Shown in pieces: positions 42,160 to 51,658 of a DNA stretch of 64,000 nt. The DNA is from Rhodobiaceae bacterium. Lineage in GTDB: Bacteria > Pseudomonadota > Alphaproteobacteria > Rhizobiales > Aestuariivirgaceae. The first letter of the stretch is position 1; every line of letters starts with the position of its first letter. The DNA is taken from positions 1 to 64,000 of the forward strand of contig VFJY01000053.1 of the NCBI GenBank assembly GCA_009885825.1, written 5' to 3'. A program made the position numbers and the translations under genes. The notes below the pieces were generated by a model. The model worked only from the letters and a program-made list of their open reading frames with translations, searched no databases and was not told where the DNA came from.

Positions 42160-43614
42160 ATGTTGGAATTGTGCGATTTCCTGATCATTGGTGGAGGTTC
42201 CGCTGGCTGCATCATCGCCAAGCGCCTTGCTGAAAAAACCACCGGCCGCATCATTCTGCTGGAAGCCGGAAAATCCGACGAGGGCGACCCGGCCGCAACC
42301 GATCTTTCGCGGCTTGACGAACAAACTGCCGACTATGACTGGGGCTTCAAGGCCTCAGCGCTCGCGGGCGGAAGGCCCGAACTGAGATATGCCCGCGCGA
42401 AACTTCTTGGCGGTTGCGCCAACCACAATGATTGCGCCTTTCTCCGCCCGCCCGATTCCGATTTCGATGCCTGGTAAAGCCTAGGGGCCAAGAACTGGGG
42501 CGCCGCCGCCATGACAAAATATTTTGATCGCGTTTTGGAGAACACTGTCATTGAGCCTTCCCCACGCCACCCCGCCAGTCAGGCCTTTGTGGATGCCGGG
42601 AAAGAACTCGACCTCAAGGAAATGGATTTCTCCCGTGGTATTTCAGCAGGCGTTGGCTATTTCCCGCTCAACGCAAAAGGCCGCCTGCGGCAATCCTCGT
42701 CAGTCACTTATTTGCATCCCCTCGCCAACCTGCCAAGGCATCTGGAAATCTGGACGCAGACCCAGGCCGCCAAAATCAACATCGAGAGTGGCAAAGCCAT
42801 TGGTGCCGAAACAACACGCGGACCCATTCATGCCAGCCGCGCTGTTATCCTGACCTGTGGTTCCATTCAAACGCCCCAGCTCATGATGCTGTCAGGCCTC
42901 GGCCCCGCCCATCATTTGAAAACGCTGGGCATAGGAATCGTGGCCGACTTGCCCCATGTGGGCGAACATCTAAGGGATCATGTGGCCGCCCCCATCGTAT
43001 GGGAAACTCACGCCCCAATCGCCCCCTGGGAGATTTGCCCGTTCGAAGCCACGATGATGTTGAAACTGGTTGATGACGCGCCCGCGCCTGATGTATTGTT
43101 CCATTTCGGCCTGCGCATAAGGGAAAAATACGGCGACGATCCAAAACTCAGCGTGAACGGCCCCGCCGTCAAAGCCTCGCCCAATGTGACACGCGCCCGA
43201 AGTGAAGGCCAGGTGAAACTGGCAAGTTCTGACTATCGCGACCACCCCCTCATCAACCTCAATTATCTATCGGACCCCTACGACATGGCGCTCTTGCTCA
43301 AAGCCATGCGCTTCACCAGAAGGCTTTTCGAAACCAAAATCTTCCAGTCCTTGTGCAAATCCGAAATCCACCCTGGCCCTGATGTGCAGACTGATGACGA
43401 ATGGGCCTCCTACATCAGAAGCGTCTGTGAAACCGTCTATCACCCCTGCGGCACCGCCAGCATCGGTCACGTCGTTACACCCGAACTCAAAGTGAAAGGC
43501 ATCGGCAACCTCTACATCGCCGACGCCTCGATTTTTCCCGCCATGATCACCACCAACATAAACTGCGCCGTGATGATGGCGGCGGAAAAGGCGGCGGATT
43601 TGATAATGGCCTAA
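42160..43614 (+). pseudogene. GMC oxidoreductase interrupted by an in-frame TAA
   Basis: Over 480 codons encode a choline-dehydrogenase-like FAD enzyme. The start has FLIIGGGSAGCIIAKRLAE (FAD loop) and LLGGCANHNDCAF, the middle LTCGSIQTPQLMMLSGLGP, and the end HPCGTASIG and NLYIADASIFPAMIT. At 42475-42477 a TAA falls inside the conserved block PDSDFDAW-*-SLGAKNWG; the next ORF (from ATG 42511) is in the same frame and needs no shift. One base change (for example AAA to TAA) explains it. Either half alone would lack part of the FAD or substrate domain. The final stop overlaps rluB's stop (CTAA). Confidence 0.85.
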
Positions 43615-44357
43615 ATGGCAACAACCCTCTCGGCGAGGTAAGCCAGCAGCTCTGCAACCTTCTCAGGCTTCACTTCCTCCAGCGCACCGCTCTGCAACTT
43701 GCCCAAATAAAACGGCCCGTACTGTACCCGGATCAAGCGGTTCACAACGCAGCCAAAATGCTCCATCAATTTGCGGATTTCGCGGTTCTTGCCTTCGGTG
43801 AGGGCAACGCGGTACCAGGTGTTGCTGCGTCCGCTGCCGTCGTATTCTTCAACAAACTCGGCTCCACGGTAGTTCACGCCATCAACGACAATGCCATCGG
43901 CAAGAACTGTAATATTTTCAGGCGTCAGTCGGCCCCTCACCCGCACCCGGTAAACTCGCGACAGGGCTGTTTCCGGGCTCATCAGCGCCTGCGCCAAGGG
44001 ACCATCGCTGGACAACAGCAACAAACCTTCGCTGTTAACATCCAGGCGGCCGACGCTCATCAGGCGCGGCAGGCCCGGTGCTGTCATTGATGCGAGATCA
44101 AAAATCGTGCGGCGGTTCTTGTGGTCCCGGTGCGTGACCAGGACATCCAACGGCTTGTTGAGCACAAACAATCGGGGCAACGGCTTCGTCGAAGGCGCCA
44201 CCACCTTGCCATCGAGTGTTACAACATCGCCTTCTTCGGCGGGCATCGTTGGCAGCGCCACTTCGCCATTGATCTTGACGCGCCCCTCAGCCACCATGCG
44301 CTCAGCCTCGCGCCTGCTGCCAATCCCAGCTTTCTGCAAATAAACATTGAGCCGCAT
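43611..44357 (-). CDS. rluB: Ribosomal large-subunit pseudouridine synthase, RsuA/RluB type
   Basis: 248 residues. An N-terminal S4 RNA-binding domain (MRLNVYLQKAGIGSRREAERMVAEGRVKING) is followed by the synthase domain: VGRLDVNSEGLLLLSSDG holds the catalytic Asp, and KNREIRKLMEHFGCVVNRLIRV the conserved C-terminal part. It makes pseudouridine in rRNA. ATG 44357 is used because the S4 domain starts there. The C-terminus (EEVKPEKVAELL) is standard. moaD precedes it by 1 base. Confidence 0.9.
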   Translation of the reverse strand: MRLNVYLQKAGIGSRREAERMVAEGRVKINGEVALPTMPAEEGDVVTLDGKVVAPSTKPLPRLFVLNKPLDVLVTHRDHKNRRTIFDLASMTAPGLPRLMSVGRLDVNSEGLLLLSSDGPLAQALMSPETALSRVYRVRVRGRLTPENITVLADGIVVDGVNYRGAEFVEEYDGSGRSNTWYRVALTEGKNREIRKLMEHFGCVVNRLIRVQYGPFYLGKLQSGALEEVKPEKVAELLAYLAERVVAI

Positions 44358-44358
44358 G

Positions 44359-44610
44359 TCAGCCGCCGGTGACTGGCGGGAAGAATGCGACTTCGCGGGC
44401 GCCCACAATCGAGGCATCAAGCGAAGCGTGTGATTGGTCGATGGCCACTTTCAAGGTGCGCAAATCCGCAAACGCTGCCGCAGTGCCTTCGTCCCGCAAT
44501 TTCAGGAAATCAATCAGTGCGCTGACAGTCGTGATGTGAGCCGGGATATCAACTTCATCCTGTCCCCGCCCGACGATCTGCCGCAACCGCGCAAAATATA
44601 AAACTTTCAT
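44359..44610 (-). CDS. moaD: Molybdopterin synthase small subunit MoaD
   Basis: 83 residues of ubiquitin fold. The N-terminus [13 protein letters not shown] and the C-terminal VAFFPPVTGG are those of MoaD; the terminal Gly-Gly is thiocarboxylated to give sulfur for molybdopterin. moaE is usually the next gene but here rluB follows, so moaE must be elsewhere. It overlaps pgsA by 4 bases. Confidence 0.93.
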   Translation of the reverse strand: MKVLYFARLRQIVGRGQDEVDIPAHITTVSALIDFLKLRDEGTAAAFADLRTLKVAIDQSHASLDASIVGAREVAFFPPVTGG

Positions 44611-45206
44611 TCCTCTTCCACCACATGCCGGATGCCCGCGCGGAAATAATCATAACCGGTATATAAGGTCAGCGCGGCTGCAATCCATAAAAACGTGATG
44701 CCGGTTTCAGTGGTGTAGGGAATAATCCTGTCGCCCGCGGGGCCCGCAATCAGAAAGCCGATAGCCAAAAGCTGAACCGTGGTTTTCCACTTCGCAATCT
44801 GCGTCACTGGAACTGAAACCTGCAACCCGCCGAGATACTCCCTCAAACCTGACACCAGAACCTCGCGCGCCAGAATGATGATTGCCGCCCAGATGTGGCC
44901 GCCAAACAGAATGCCGTCAGCTGAAAGGACCAGCAGCACAACAGCCACCAGAACCTTGTCGGCAATGGGATCCAGCATGACGCCGAGCGATGATTGCTGC
45001 TGCCATTTTCGCGCCAGATAGCCATCGAGAAAATCTGTAATGGCGGCCACCACATAGATAATGAGCGCCACCCAGCGCGCCGTATTGCCTCCATACATCA
45101 GCAATCCGGCAACCACGGGCACAGCCAGAATGCGGCCATAGGTGAGCACATTTGGCAGGTTCCAAATTTCCTTGAAGCGGGTCTTCCGTGGCCTAGCGTT
45201 GCTCAT
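44607..45206 (-). CDS. pgsA: CDP-diacylglycerol-glycerol-3-phosphate 3-phosphatidyltransferase
   Basis: 199 residues, a CDP-alcohol phosphatidyltransferase with about five membrane helices. The signature [12 protein letters not shown]...[11 protein letters not shown] gives the D-x-x-D-G-x-x-A-R...G...D...D set of metal and substrate residues. It makes phosphatidylglycerol phosphate, so supplies the phosphatidylglycerol that Lgt uses. Overlaps of 4 bases with uvrC upstream and moaD downstream indicate one transcript. Confidence 0.94.
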   Translation of the reverse strand: MSNARPRKTRFKEIWNLPNVLTYGRILAVPVVAGLLMYGGNTARWVALIIYVVAAITDFLDGYLARKWQQQSSLGVMLDPIADKVLVAVVLLVLSADGILFGGHIWAAIIILAREVLVSGLREYLGGLQVSVPVTQIAKWKTTVQLLAIGFLIAGPAGDRIIPYTTETGITFLWIAAALTLYTGYDYFRAGIRHVVEEE

Positions 45207-47089
45207 TGCCGTTCTGCACCATCATGGAAGTGATCATAGATTGCCTGCGCCAACGCCGTATTCACACCTTCAACTTGCGCCAGGTCGCCCGCACTTGCCC
45301 GCGACACAGCTTTGGCCGATCCAAAGCTTCGGAGCAACGCTTTCTTGCGCAACGGTCCTATGCCAGCAATTTCATCCAGTGGATTGACCCCCATCGCCTT
45401 GGTGCGCCTGGCGCGGTGGCTGCCGATGGCAAAACGATGCGCCTCGTCACGCAACCGCTGAATGTAATAGAAGACAGGATCGCGCGCCGCCAGCATGAAG
45501 GAAGGCTTTCCCGCCACGAAGAAATGCTCCCGGCCCGCATCCCTGTCCGGCCCCTTGGCAACGCCCACAACAGCAAGATCACCAACTCCCAGATCATCCA
45601 GAACACCCCGCACAGCAGAAAGCTGGCCTGCTCCGCCATCAATCAAGAGCAAATCCGGCCAAGTGGAACTTTCCGCATCCCGCTCGCCCTCTTCTTTCAG
45701 AAGCCGCGAGAACCGCCGCGTCAGCATTTCGCGCATCATGCCGAAATCATCACCGCCAACCAGGTCTTCCGACTTCATGTTGAACTTGCGGTATTGCGAT
45801 TTCATCAGGCCATCAGGCCCCGCCACCACCATGGCGCCAACCGGATTGGTGCCTGAAATATGGGAGTTATCATATATTTCAATGCGTTTTGGCGTTTCCG
45901 GCAATCCAAAGGCTTCCGCCACACCTTTCAGCAGCTTGGCCTGCGAAGAAGACTCCGCCACCTTCCGCCCGCCAGCTTCGCGCGCATTTGTGACGGCATG
46001 TTCAACCAGCGAACGCTTTTCACCCCGCTGCGGAACCAGAACTTCGACGCGGTGACCTGAATGGGTGGAGAGCGCCTCCGCCAGCAAATCCAGCTCTTCA
46101 ATATCATGCGACAGCAAGACCTGTCTTGGAATTGGCTTGTCGTCGTAAAATTGCGAAACGAAACTCGCCAGAATTTCAGCAATCTCCATGGATTTGTCAG
46201 TCCGCGGAAAATACGCACGCGTCCCCCAATTCTGGCCCGACCGGATGAAAAAGACCTGAATGCAAGTCTGCCCGCTTTCCTGAGCCAGGCCAAAAATATC
46301 AGCCTCATCAACAGTTTGAGGGTTTATGCCTTGTGATTGGGTAACAAAACTCATGGCCTGAATGCGGTCGCGCAACCGCGCCGCCGTTTCAAAATCCAGG
46401 GCGTCCGAAGCAGCCTCCATGGCGCTCGCCAGTTCAGCCTTCACAGCCTGGCTTTTGCCCTCGAGAAAGTTTTCGGCCTCCCGCACCAGTTCGTTATAAG
46501 CGTCCATCTCGATGTAACCGACACAAGGCGCCGAACAGCGCTTGATCTGGTGCAGCAGGCAAGGCCGCGAGCGGTTTGCATAAACGCTGTCATTGCAAGA
46601 TCTTAGAAGGAATGCCTTCTGCAATGTATTAAGTGATTGATTGACCGCCCCCGCCGAAGCGAACGGCCCATAATAACTGCCCTTCCGCGACCTGCTGCCC
46701 CGATGCTTGACAAGCTGCGCCACCGCATGATCCTTGGCGATCAGGATATAGGGAAATGACTTGTCATCGCGCAAAATCACATTGAAACGCGGCTTCAGTT
46801 TCTTGATGAGGTTGGCTTCCAGCAGAAGCGCTTCGGCCTCGGTCTCGGTGGTGACAAACTCCATGTTCACCGTGAGCGAGATCATCAAGGCGATGCGGTT
46901 GTTGTGGCCCTGCCCCCGCGCATAACTCGAAACCCGGTTCTTGAGATTGCGGGCCTTGCCCACATAAATGGCGTCACCCTTCACATCAAACATGCGGTAG
47001 ACACCAGGCTTGCCGGGAAGCCGCGTCACAAAATCGCGGATAATCTCCGGGCCACTGAGATTTGCAGGCTCATCATTCATGGACGCCAT
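45203..47089 (-). CDS. uvrC: Excinuclease ABC subunit C
   Basis: 628 residues. The GIY-YIG nuclease domain starts [20 protein letters not shown]; the UVR domain near 205-240 binds UvrB. The RNase H-like domain includes [19 protein letters not shown] and [12 protein letters not shown], and two helix-hairpin-helix motifs are at the end ([26 protein letters not shown]). It makes both incisions in nucleotide excision repair. Its start overlaps the cupin gene end by 13 bases. Confidence 0.97.
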   Translation of the reverse strand: MASMNDEPANLSGPEIIRDFVTRLPGKPGVYRMFDVKGDAIYVGKARNLKNRVSSYARGQGHNNRIALMISLTVNMEFVTTETEAEALLLEANLIKKLKPRFNVILRDDKSFPYILIAKDHAVAQLVKHRGSRSRKGSYYGPFASAGAVNQSLNTLQKAFLLRSCNDSVYANRSRPCLLHQIKRCSAPCVGYIEMDAYNELVREAENFLEGKSQAVKAELASAMEAASDALDFETAARLRDRIQAMSFVTQSQGINPQTVDEADIFGLAQESGQTCIQVFFIRSGQNWGTRAYFPRTDKSMEIAEILASFVSQFYDDKPIPRQVLLSHDIEELDLLAEALSTHSGHRVEVLVPQRGEKRSLVEHAVTNAREAGGRKVAESSSQAKLLKGVAEAFGLPETPKRIEIYDNSHISGTNPVGAMVVAGPDGLMKSQYRKFNMKSEDLVGGDDFGMMREMLTRRFSRLLKEEGERDAESSTWPDLLLIDGGAGQLSAVRGVLDDLGVGDLAVVGVAKGPDRDAGREHFFVAGKPSFMLAARDPVFYYIQRLRDEAHRFAIGSHRARRTKAMGVNPLDEIAGIGPLRKKALLRSFGSAKAVSRASAGDLAQVEGVNTALAQAIYDHFHDGAERQ

Positions 47090-47424
47090 TCAAACACGAG
47101 AACCAGGCAGCCCTTGTCAGTGCGCGTGTTGTGGTAGGAGTTGGGCGGAAAACTGATGAGGTCCCCCGCCTTGATAACCGTGCCATCGCTTTCAACGGCC
47201 CCACCTTCCAGCACATAAAATTCCTCATATCCCGGATGCACATGAGGGATTGTGACAGCCCCCGGCAACATCTTGAAATAATAGCTGCCGCATTGGGTTT
47301 TGGGATTGAAAGTGACAGGCAGCCATTCACAACGGTTTTCCGCCGTGTAACCCTCAAGCCTGTAAGGTTCAAACCTGTCACGCTGATGCTGGGTGATTGG
47401 CGGAACGCTAAATGGCCGGCTCAT
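47077..47424 (-). CDS. Single-domain cupin, unknown function
   Basis: 115 residues with cupin motif 1 ([17 protein letters not shown]: two His and a Glu) and motif 2 ([13 protein letters not shown] with His). A metal site with 3 His and 1 Glu is therefore expected. ChrR-type anti-sigma cupins and small dioxygenases share this layout; the sequence does not say which. It overlaps uvrC downstream and folB upstream (4 bases). A second cupin gene lies 2 genes further upstream. Confidence 0.85.
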   Translation of the reverse strand: MSRPFSVPPITQHQRDRFEPYRLEGYTAENRCEWLPVTFNPKTQCGSYYFKMLPGAVTIPHVHPGYEEFYVLEGGAVESDGTVIKAGDLISFPPNSYHNTRTDKGCLVLVFEWRP

Positions 47425-47825
47425 GGTCTTACTCTCTCAATCTCAATGCCCACGCTTCTGGCGTTTGCAATAATGTCGGGCTTCTCAATGCGAACCCGCG
47501 CCGCCATCACGCGCTTGTCTTTCAAACACGACGCGGCAATAAGCTCGGCTAGTGTCTCCACCAGATTCACATGGCCCTGCGCGATGACGGCCTCAACTTT
47601 TTTCACGACAATTTCATAACTCACCACATTGCTGATATCGTCAGCAATGGTTTGCTCCCCCTCCAAAACCGACAGGTCAATGCTCACGATGATCCGCTGT
47701 GGCGCCACTTTTTCATGCTCATGAATGCCAAGCGTTGCCATAACCTCAAGGTCGCGCACAAACACATGGCGCAATCCTCCCAAAGCGCTGGCTACATGAT
47801 GGGATATTTTTGGAACGCTATTCAT
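47421..47825 (-). CDS. folB: Dihydroneopterin aldolase
   Basis: 134 residues of the T-fold. LRHVFVRDLEVMATLGIHEHEK has the N-terminal FolB pattern, and VSYEIVVKKVEAVI then GHVNLVETLAELIAASCL holds the Glu that anchors the pterin. It splits dihydroneopterin to 6-hydroxymethyl-dihydropterin in folate synthesis. A related use as epimerase is common. It follows the second cupin gene by 9 bases. Confidence 0.92.
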   Translation of the reverse strand: MNSVPKISHHVASALGGLRHVFVRDLEVMATLGIHEHEKVAPQRIIVSIDLSVLEGEQTIADDISNVVSYEIVVKKVEAVIAQGHVNLVETLAELIAASCLKDKRVMAARVRIEKPDIIANARSVGIEIERVRP

Positions 47826-47834
47826 CGATAAACC

Positions 47835-48203
47835 TCAGGCTTTGTTTGGCGTGAGTATAACATAATGTTTGCGCACTTTCTTGACAGTTTCCCAGGTGCC
47901 TTTGAAGCCCGCCGGAATGATGAAGCCATCGCCCTTTTTGAGTTTCCACTTTTTTCCCTTGTCGTTGGTGAGAATGGCTTCGCCCTCAATAAAGTGGCAG
48001 AATTCCCATTCCACATAATCAACCGGAACCTTGCCCGGCGTTGATTCCCAGATGCCGCAAAACAGCCTGTCGTCTTCACCGACAAAATGGTTCCACGTCT
48101 TGGTCTTGTATTTGCCTTTGATGAGCTTTGCGGGATCAGGCGCGCCCACATCAACTTTGGGCGCCTTTCGGCCACTGGTTTTCATCACGATCAAATCAGT
48201 CAT
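47835..48203 (-). CDS. Cupin (DUF861-type), unknown function
   Basis: 122 residues: WNHFVGEDDRLFCGIWESTPGKVPVDYVEWEFCHFIEGEAILT (cupin core; VEWEFCHFIEG replaces the usual His-rich metal motif) and KKGDGFIIPAGFKGTWETV. This is the (S)-ureidoglycine/ethanolamine-type cupin class seen beside many metabolic genes; a metal ligand set is not clear. ATG 48203 is the conserved start. It overlaps the CCA transferase gene stop by 8 bases. Confidence 0.83.
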   Translation of the reverse strand: MTDLIVMKTSGRKAPKVDVGAPDPAKLIKGKYKTKTWNHFVGEDDRLFCGIWESTPGKVPVDYVEWEFCHFIEGEAILTNDKGKKWKLKKGDGFIIPAGFKGTWETVKKVRKHYVILTPNKA

Positions 48204-49383
48204 GTTTGGCCTTTCCCAGCAATTCATCTTTTGTCGGCTTAAAATCAGCTGCGATCCAGAAATCTTCCAGCCGCTTGAGCTCCTGCCCCACATCCGGCCC
48301 GGATGAAAACCCTGCTGCCAAAAGATCCCGCCCGTTCAGAGGAAATTTCGGCGCCGGCCAACGGTTTGGCAAAGAGGGCATGCGTTTCCAGGCGCTATCC
48401 TGAAGGCTTGCGCGCGAACGCGCCCAGTTCAATGCCACGCCATCGCGCCAAGCCTGTTCGCCAACGGTATACAGTATGCGCCGCTGCTCATTCTCGCGCA
48501 GCTTGGGATTGAGCGAGGGGCCGTCCATCAGAAATTCGATGCGCCTGGCCTGCGCATTCGACAGGCGCCATGCATCGCGCAGCATGTGAGGTTTTTCTGC
48601 CAGCACAAATGCCCTGAGCAGCGGATCGCCAGGCAGGCGCTCCAGCGTACGGAATTCATCAGTATGTGCAATGATGTTCTTCAGCACACCATGCTTGGCC
48701 ATCAGCTTGAGGATGGCAACCGCCTTTGGCCCCACCAGAAGCTTGAACATTTCCTGTGAAATGCGCTCGGCCGAAAGTGTCAGCAAACCCTTCTTCAGGC
48801 GCACGCAGGCCGCAAGGCTTGCCGCATCCGCCTTCATGTTTTCAAAAACACTCAGGAACCTGAAATATCGCAGAATACGGAGATAGTCTTCCTTGATGCG
48901 GGCAGCCGGATTGCCAACGAAGGTGATTCTGTTGCTGAGAATGTCCTTATAGCCATTGGCATAGTCATGGATTTTTCCGCGCGCATCGCAATAAAGCGCA
49001 TTCATCGTAAAGTCGCGGCGCCTGGCATCTTCCGCCCAATTTTCGGTGAATGACACGACAGCCCGCCTGCCATCAGTTTCAACGTCTCGCCGGAGGGTTG
49101 TGATTTCATAGGTGCGGTGGCTGATCACCACCATGACGGTTCCGTGTTCAATCCCCAGGGGATGAACGCCGTAACCCGCAGCCTTGAATATGTCCACAAT
49201 TTTCTGGGGGTCAAGTGTTGTGGCCAAATCAATGTCGCCCACCGGAATTTTCAAAAGTGCATTGCGAACCGCGCCCCCTGCCACACGCGCCTCTCCGTCA
49301 GCCTCGGCCACAACAGCAAAAGCCCGCTGCAGCGAAGGCTCGTTCAGCCAGCGCGCCCGCGCCAATGAGGGAAGCTTCGTCAT
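48196..49383 (-). CDS. cca: tRNA nucleotidyltransferase (CCA-adding family)
   Basis: 395 residues. The nucleotidyltransferase motif VAGGAVRNALLKIPVGDIDLATT has the Gly-Gly and the two catalytic Asp, and RRDFTMNALY and RIKEDYLRILRYFRF are the family's later motifs. It adds or repairs CCA at tRNA 3' ends, or may be a poly(A) polymerase relative; the class II bacterial enzymes are hard to tell apart by sequence. It overlaps the Nudix gene by 4 bases. Confidence 0.92.
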   Translation of the reverse strand: MTKLPSLARARWLNEPSLQRAFAVVAEADGEARVAGGAVRNALLKIPVGDIDLATTLDPQKIVDIFKAAGYGVHPLGIEHGTVMVVISHRTYEITTLRRDVETDGRRAVVSFTENWAEDARRRDFTMNALYCDARGKIHDYANGYKDILSNRITFVGNPAARIKEDYLRILRYFRFLSVFENMKADAASLAACVRLKKGLLTLSAERISQEMFKLLVGPKAVAILKLMAKHGVLKNIIAHTDEFRTLERLPGDPLLRAFVLAEKPHMLRDAWRLSNAQARRIEFLMDGPSLNPKLRENEQRRILYTVGEQAWRDGVALNWARSRASLQDSAWKRMPSLPNRWPAPKFPLNGRDLLAAGFSSGPDVGQELKRLEDFWIAADFKPTKDELLGKAKHD

Positions 49384-50000
49384 GCGTAAAGCCTGTCATA
49401 AAGATTGCGGATCATGCCAGCCGTCGCTCCCCAGATATAGCGCTCCTGCCATGGCATAGCATAGTAGTATCGCGTTTTCCCCTGCCACTCGCGCGAATGC
49501 TTCTCGTGGTTTTCCGGCGACATCAGAAAGCTGAGCGGCACTTCGAACACCGCCGAAACCTCGCTCTCCTGTGGGCTGATAACAAAACCCGGACGCACCA
49601 AAGCAACCACCGGCACCACGTGATAGGCGGTCACCGTTATGTATTTGTCGAGAAAGCCAATGGGCTCAACAAATGAACGGTGCAACCCCGTTTCCTCCTC
49701 CGCCTCGCGCAGCGCTGCATCAACTACACCCAGATCCGTGTCATCAACGCGGCCCCCCGGAAAGGCCACCTGCCCCGCGTGGGATGACATGTGATCCGGG
49801 CGCTGCGTCAGCAAAACCGTGACCTCAGCTTCGCGCAACACCAGCGGCACCAGGACGGCCGCAGGCTTTGGCGCAACGCCCGCCGGAATCATGGGGGCCG
49901 CCTCATTCATGTCATCATCACCGCGCCCGGGCACAAGCGGCGGTTCGCGCAGCAACCTCAAACCCGCCCGCGCACGAACATCCGCCTCATCAAAAATCAA
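49380..50000 (-). CDS. Nudix hydrolase, CoA pyrophosphatase-like
   Basis: About 206 residues. The Nudix helix is in VAFPGGRVDDTDLGVVDAAL-REAEEETGL, with the extended spacing of CoA pyrophosphatases, and AVLVPLVLREAEVTVLLTQRP precedes it. It would hydrolyse CoA or acyl-CoA to 3',5'-ADP and phosphopantetheine. The start is uncertain: TTG 50000 overlaps the DUF1285 stop and gives a family-like length; no ATG is near. Confidence 0.85.
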   Translation of the reverse strand: MIFDEADVRARAGLRLLREPPLVPGRGDDDMNEAAPMIPAGVAPKPAAVLVPLVLREAEVTVLLTQRPDHMSSHAGQVAFPGGRVDDTDLGVVDAALREAEEETGLHRSFVEPIGFLDKYITVTAYHVVPVVALVRPGFVISPQESEVSAVFEVPLSFLMSPENHEKHSREWQGKTRYYYAMPWQERYIWGATAGMIRNLYDRLYA

Positions 50001-50568
50001 TTTCAGAAGCTTTCTGCATGGGGAAAAATTGCCCTGTTGACCACACGCCAAACCACTCTCCTTCAATGGTGCCCTTGGCCACCAGATCGTAAAACAAGGC
50101 GCGCGACACCAGGGCCTCAAGCCGGGCGCGCATCAGCACATAGGGCTTTAGACCCGCAGTCCCCGCCTCCGCTTCAAACCGCAGGGGGTGCTCGGCGTCC
50201 ACTTGAACTTCATCATCCACATTGGTCTCGAACCGGAGGATCTGCGAGCGCCCCTCGCCTTCCGTCTGCATGCGAATGGCCAGGAATGGCGCGTCATCAA
50301 CCCGGATGCCGCACTTCTCCACAGGCGTTACGAGGTAATATTTACCATCTTCATCATGGCGCAAAACCGAGGCAAACAGCTTGAACAGCGGCTTTCGCCC
50401 AATCGGTGAATTCATGTAAAACCACGTGCCATCCTGGGCAATCCGCATATCGATATCACCGCAAAATGGCGGGTTCCACAGGTCAACCGGCGGATGGCCC
50501 TTGCCGCCAGCCGTTGCCTCTTTTAACCCTTGCAGCGGATTGCTTGCATCGCGCACTGTCGTTGTCAT
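49990..50568 (-). CDS. DUF1285 protein
   Basis: 192 residues: PPVDLWNPPFCGDIDMRIAQDGTWFYMNSPIGRKPLFKLFASVLRHDEDGKYYLVTPVEKCGI is diagnostic of DUF1285, and ETNVDDEVQVDAEHPLRF continues the beta domain. Cytoplasmic, function unknown; the fold resembles a PH-like or ligand-binding barrel. It is divergent from the MoxR operon and heads the leftward Nudix-CCA-folB-uvrC string. Its neighbours are stable across Hyphomicrobiales. Confidence 0.93.
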   Translation of the reverse strand: MTTTVRDASNPLQGLKEATAGGKGHPPVDLWNPPFCGDIDMRIAQDGTWFYMNSPIGRKPLFKLFASVLRHDEDGKYYLVTPVEKCGIRVDDAPFLAIRMQTEGEGRSQILRFETNVDDEVQVDAEHPLRFEAEAGTAGLKPYVLMRARLEALVSRALFYDLVAKGTIEGEWFGVWSTGQFFPMQKASEIDF

Positions 50569-50659
50569 TATTTTCGTGCCTAAATCTGCTATGAGTCGTC
50601 TTTATTATGCCACTCTCGTTCACGAGGATGGCAAACCGCAACAAACCTTAGTGGAATCC

Positions 50660-51658
50660 ATGGCAAGCATCAAATCGGCAAACAAGGAAATTCTCAAAGA
50701 TCTCGAAGCCACTGGCGAGCGCCTCGAAAAAGTGCGGGTTGAAATCGGCAAGGTGATTTTCGGGCAAAATGAAGTGGTCGAATTGGCCTTGACCGCCATT
50801 CTGGCCGGTGGCCACGCGCTGCTGGTGGGAGCCCCAGGCCTAGCCAAGACCAAGCTGGCCACCACCTTGGGCAGCGTTCTGGGCCTCAATGAAAAGCGCG
50901 TGCAGTTCACCCCCGATTTGATGCCAGCCGATATCCTGGGTTCGGAAGTGCTTGATGAAACCGAAAATGGCCGCCGCCAGTTTCGCTTTGTCGAAGGCCC
51001 GGTGTTCTGCCAGTTGCTGATGGCCGATGAAATCAACCGCGCCAGCCCGCGCACTCAATCCGCTTTGCTGCAAGCCATGCAGGAACATCACGTAACAGTG
51101 GCCGGTGTGCGCCATGATTTGCCACGGCCGTTCCACGTGCTGGCCACCCAAAACCCCATTGAGCAGGAGGGTACTTATCCGCTTCCCGAAGCCCAGCTCG
51201 ATCGCTTCATGTTTGAAATCGATGTGCCCTACCCCTCTCTCGAGGCCGAGCGTCGGATGCTCTATGCCACAACCGGAAGCGAGGATGAAAGCGCGGCAAA
51301 AGTTCTGGGCGTCACCGAGCTTCTCAATGCCCAGCGCCTCACCCGCCTCATTCCTGTTGGCGAACAGGTGACCGATGCCATTCTGCGGGTTGTGCGCTCT
51401 GCCCGCCCCGGCGAAGATGCAAGCTCCGAGATTAACAGCAACGTCGCCTGGGGTCCAAGCCCCCGCGCCAGCCAAGCCTTGATGCTGGGCATCCGGGCAC
51501 GCGCCTTGTTGCAGGGCCGCCTCAGCCCCTCGATTGACGACGTGGCCGCCCTTTTGGCGCCAGTTTTCAAACACCGCATGGCGTTGAATTTCACCGCCCG
51601 CGCTGAAGGCGAAACCATTGAGGCGACAATTGAACGGCAAAAAAACCTGCTGAATTGA
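50660..51658 (+). CDS. MoxR-family AAA+ ATPase
   Basis: 332 residues. Walker A is LVGAPGLAKTKLATTL, Walker B LLMADEINRASPRTQSALL, and sensor residues lie in HVLATQNPIEQEGTYPLPEAQLDRF. MoxR ATPases work with VWA proteins as chaperones or metal-insertion helpers. ATG 50660 matches the usual MoxR N-terminus; an in-frame ATG at 50591 would add 23 residues (MSRLYYATLVHEDGK). First of a four-gene operon with 4-base overlaps. Confidence 0.93.
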   Translation: MASIKSANKEILKDLEATGERLEKVRVEIGKVIFGQNEVVELALTAILAGGHALLVGAPGLAKTKLATTLGSVLGLNEKRVQFTPDLMPADILGSEVLDETENGRRQFRFVEGPVFCQLLMADEINRASPRTQSALLQAMQEHHVTVAGVRHDLPRPFHVLATQNPIEQEGTYPLPEAQLDRFMFEIDVPYPSLEAERRMLYATTGSEDESAAKVLGVTELLNAQRLTRLIPVGEQVTDAILRVVRSARPGEDASSEINSNVAWGPSPRASQALMLGIRARALLQGRLSPSIDDVAALLAPVFKHRMALNFTARAEGETIEATIERQKNLLN

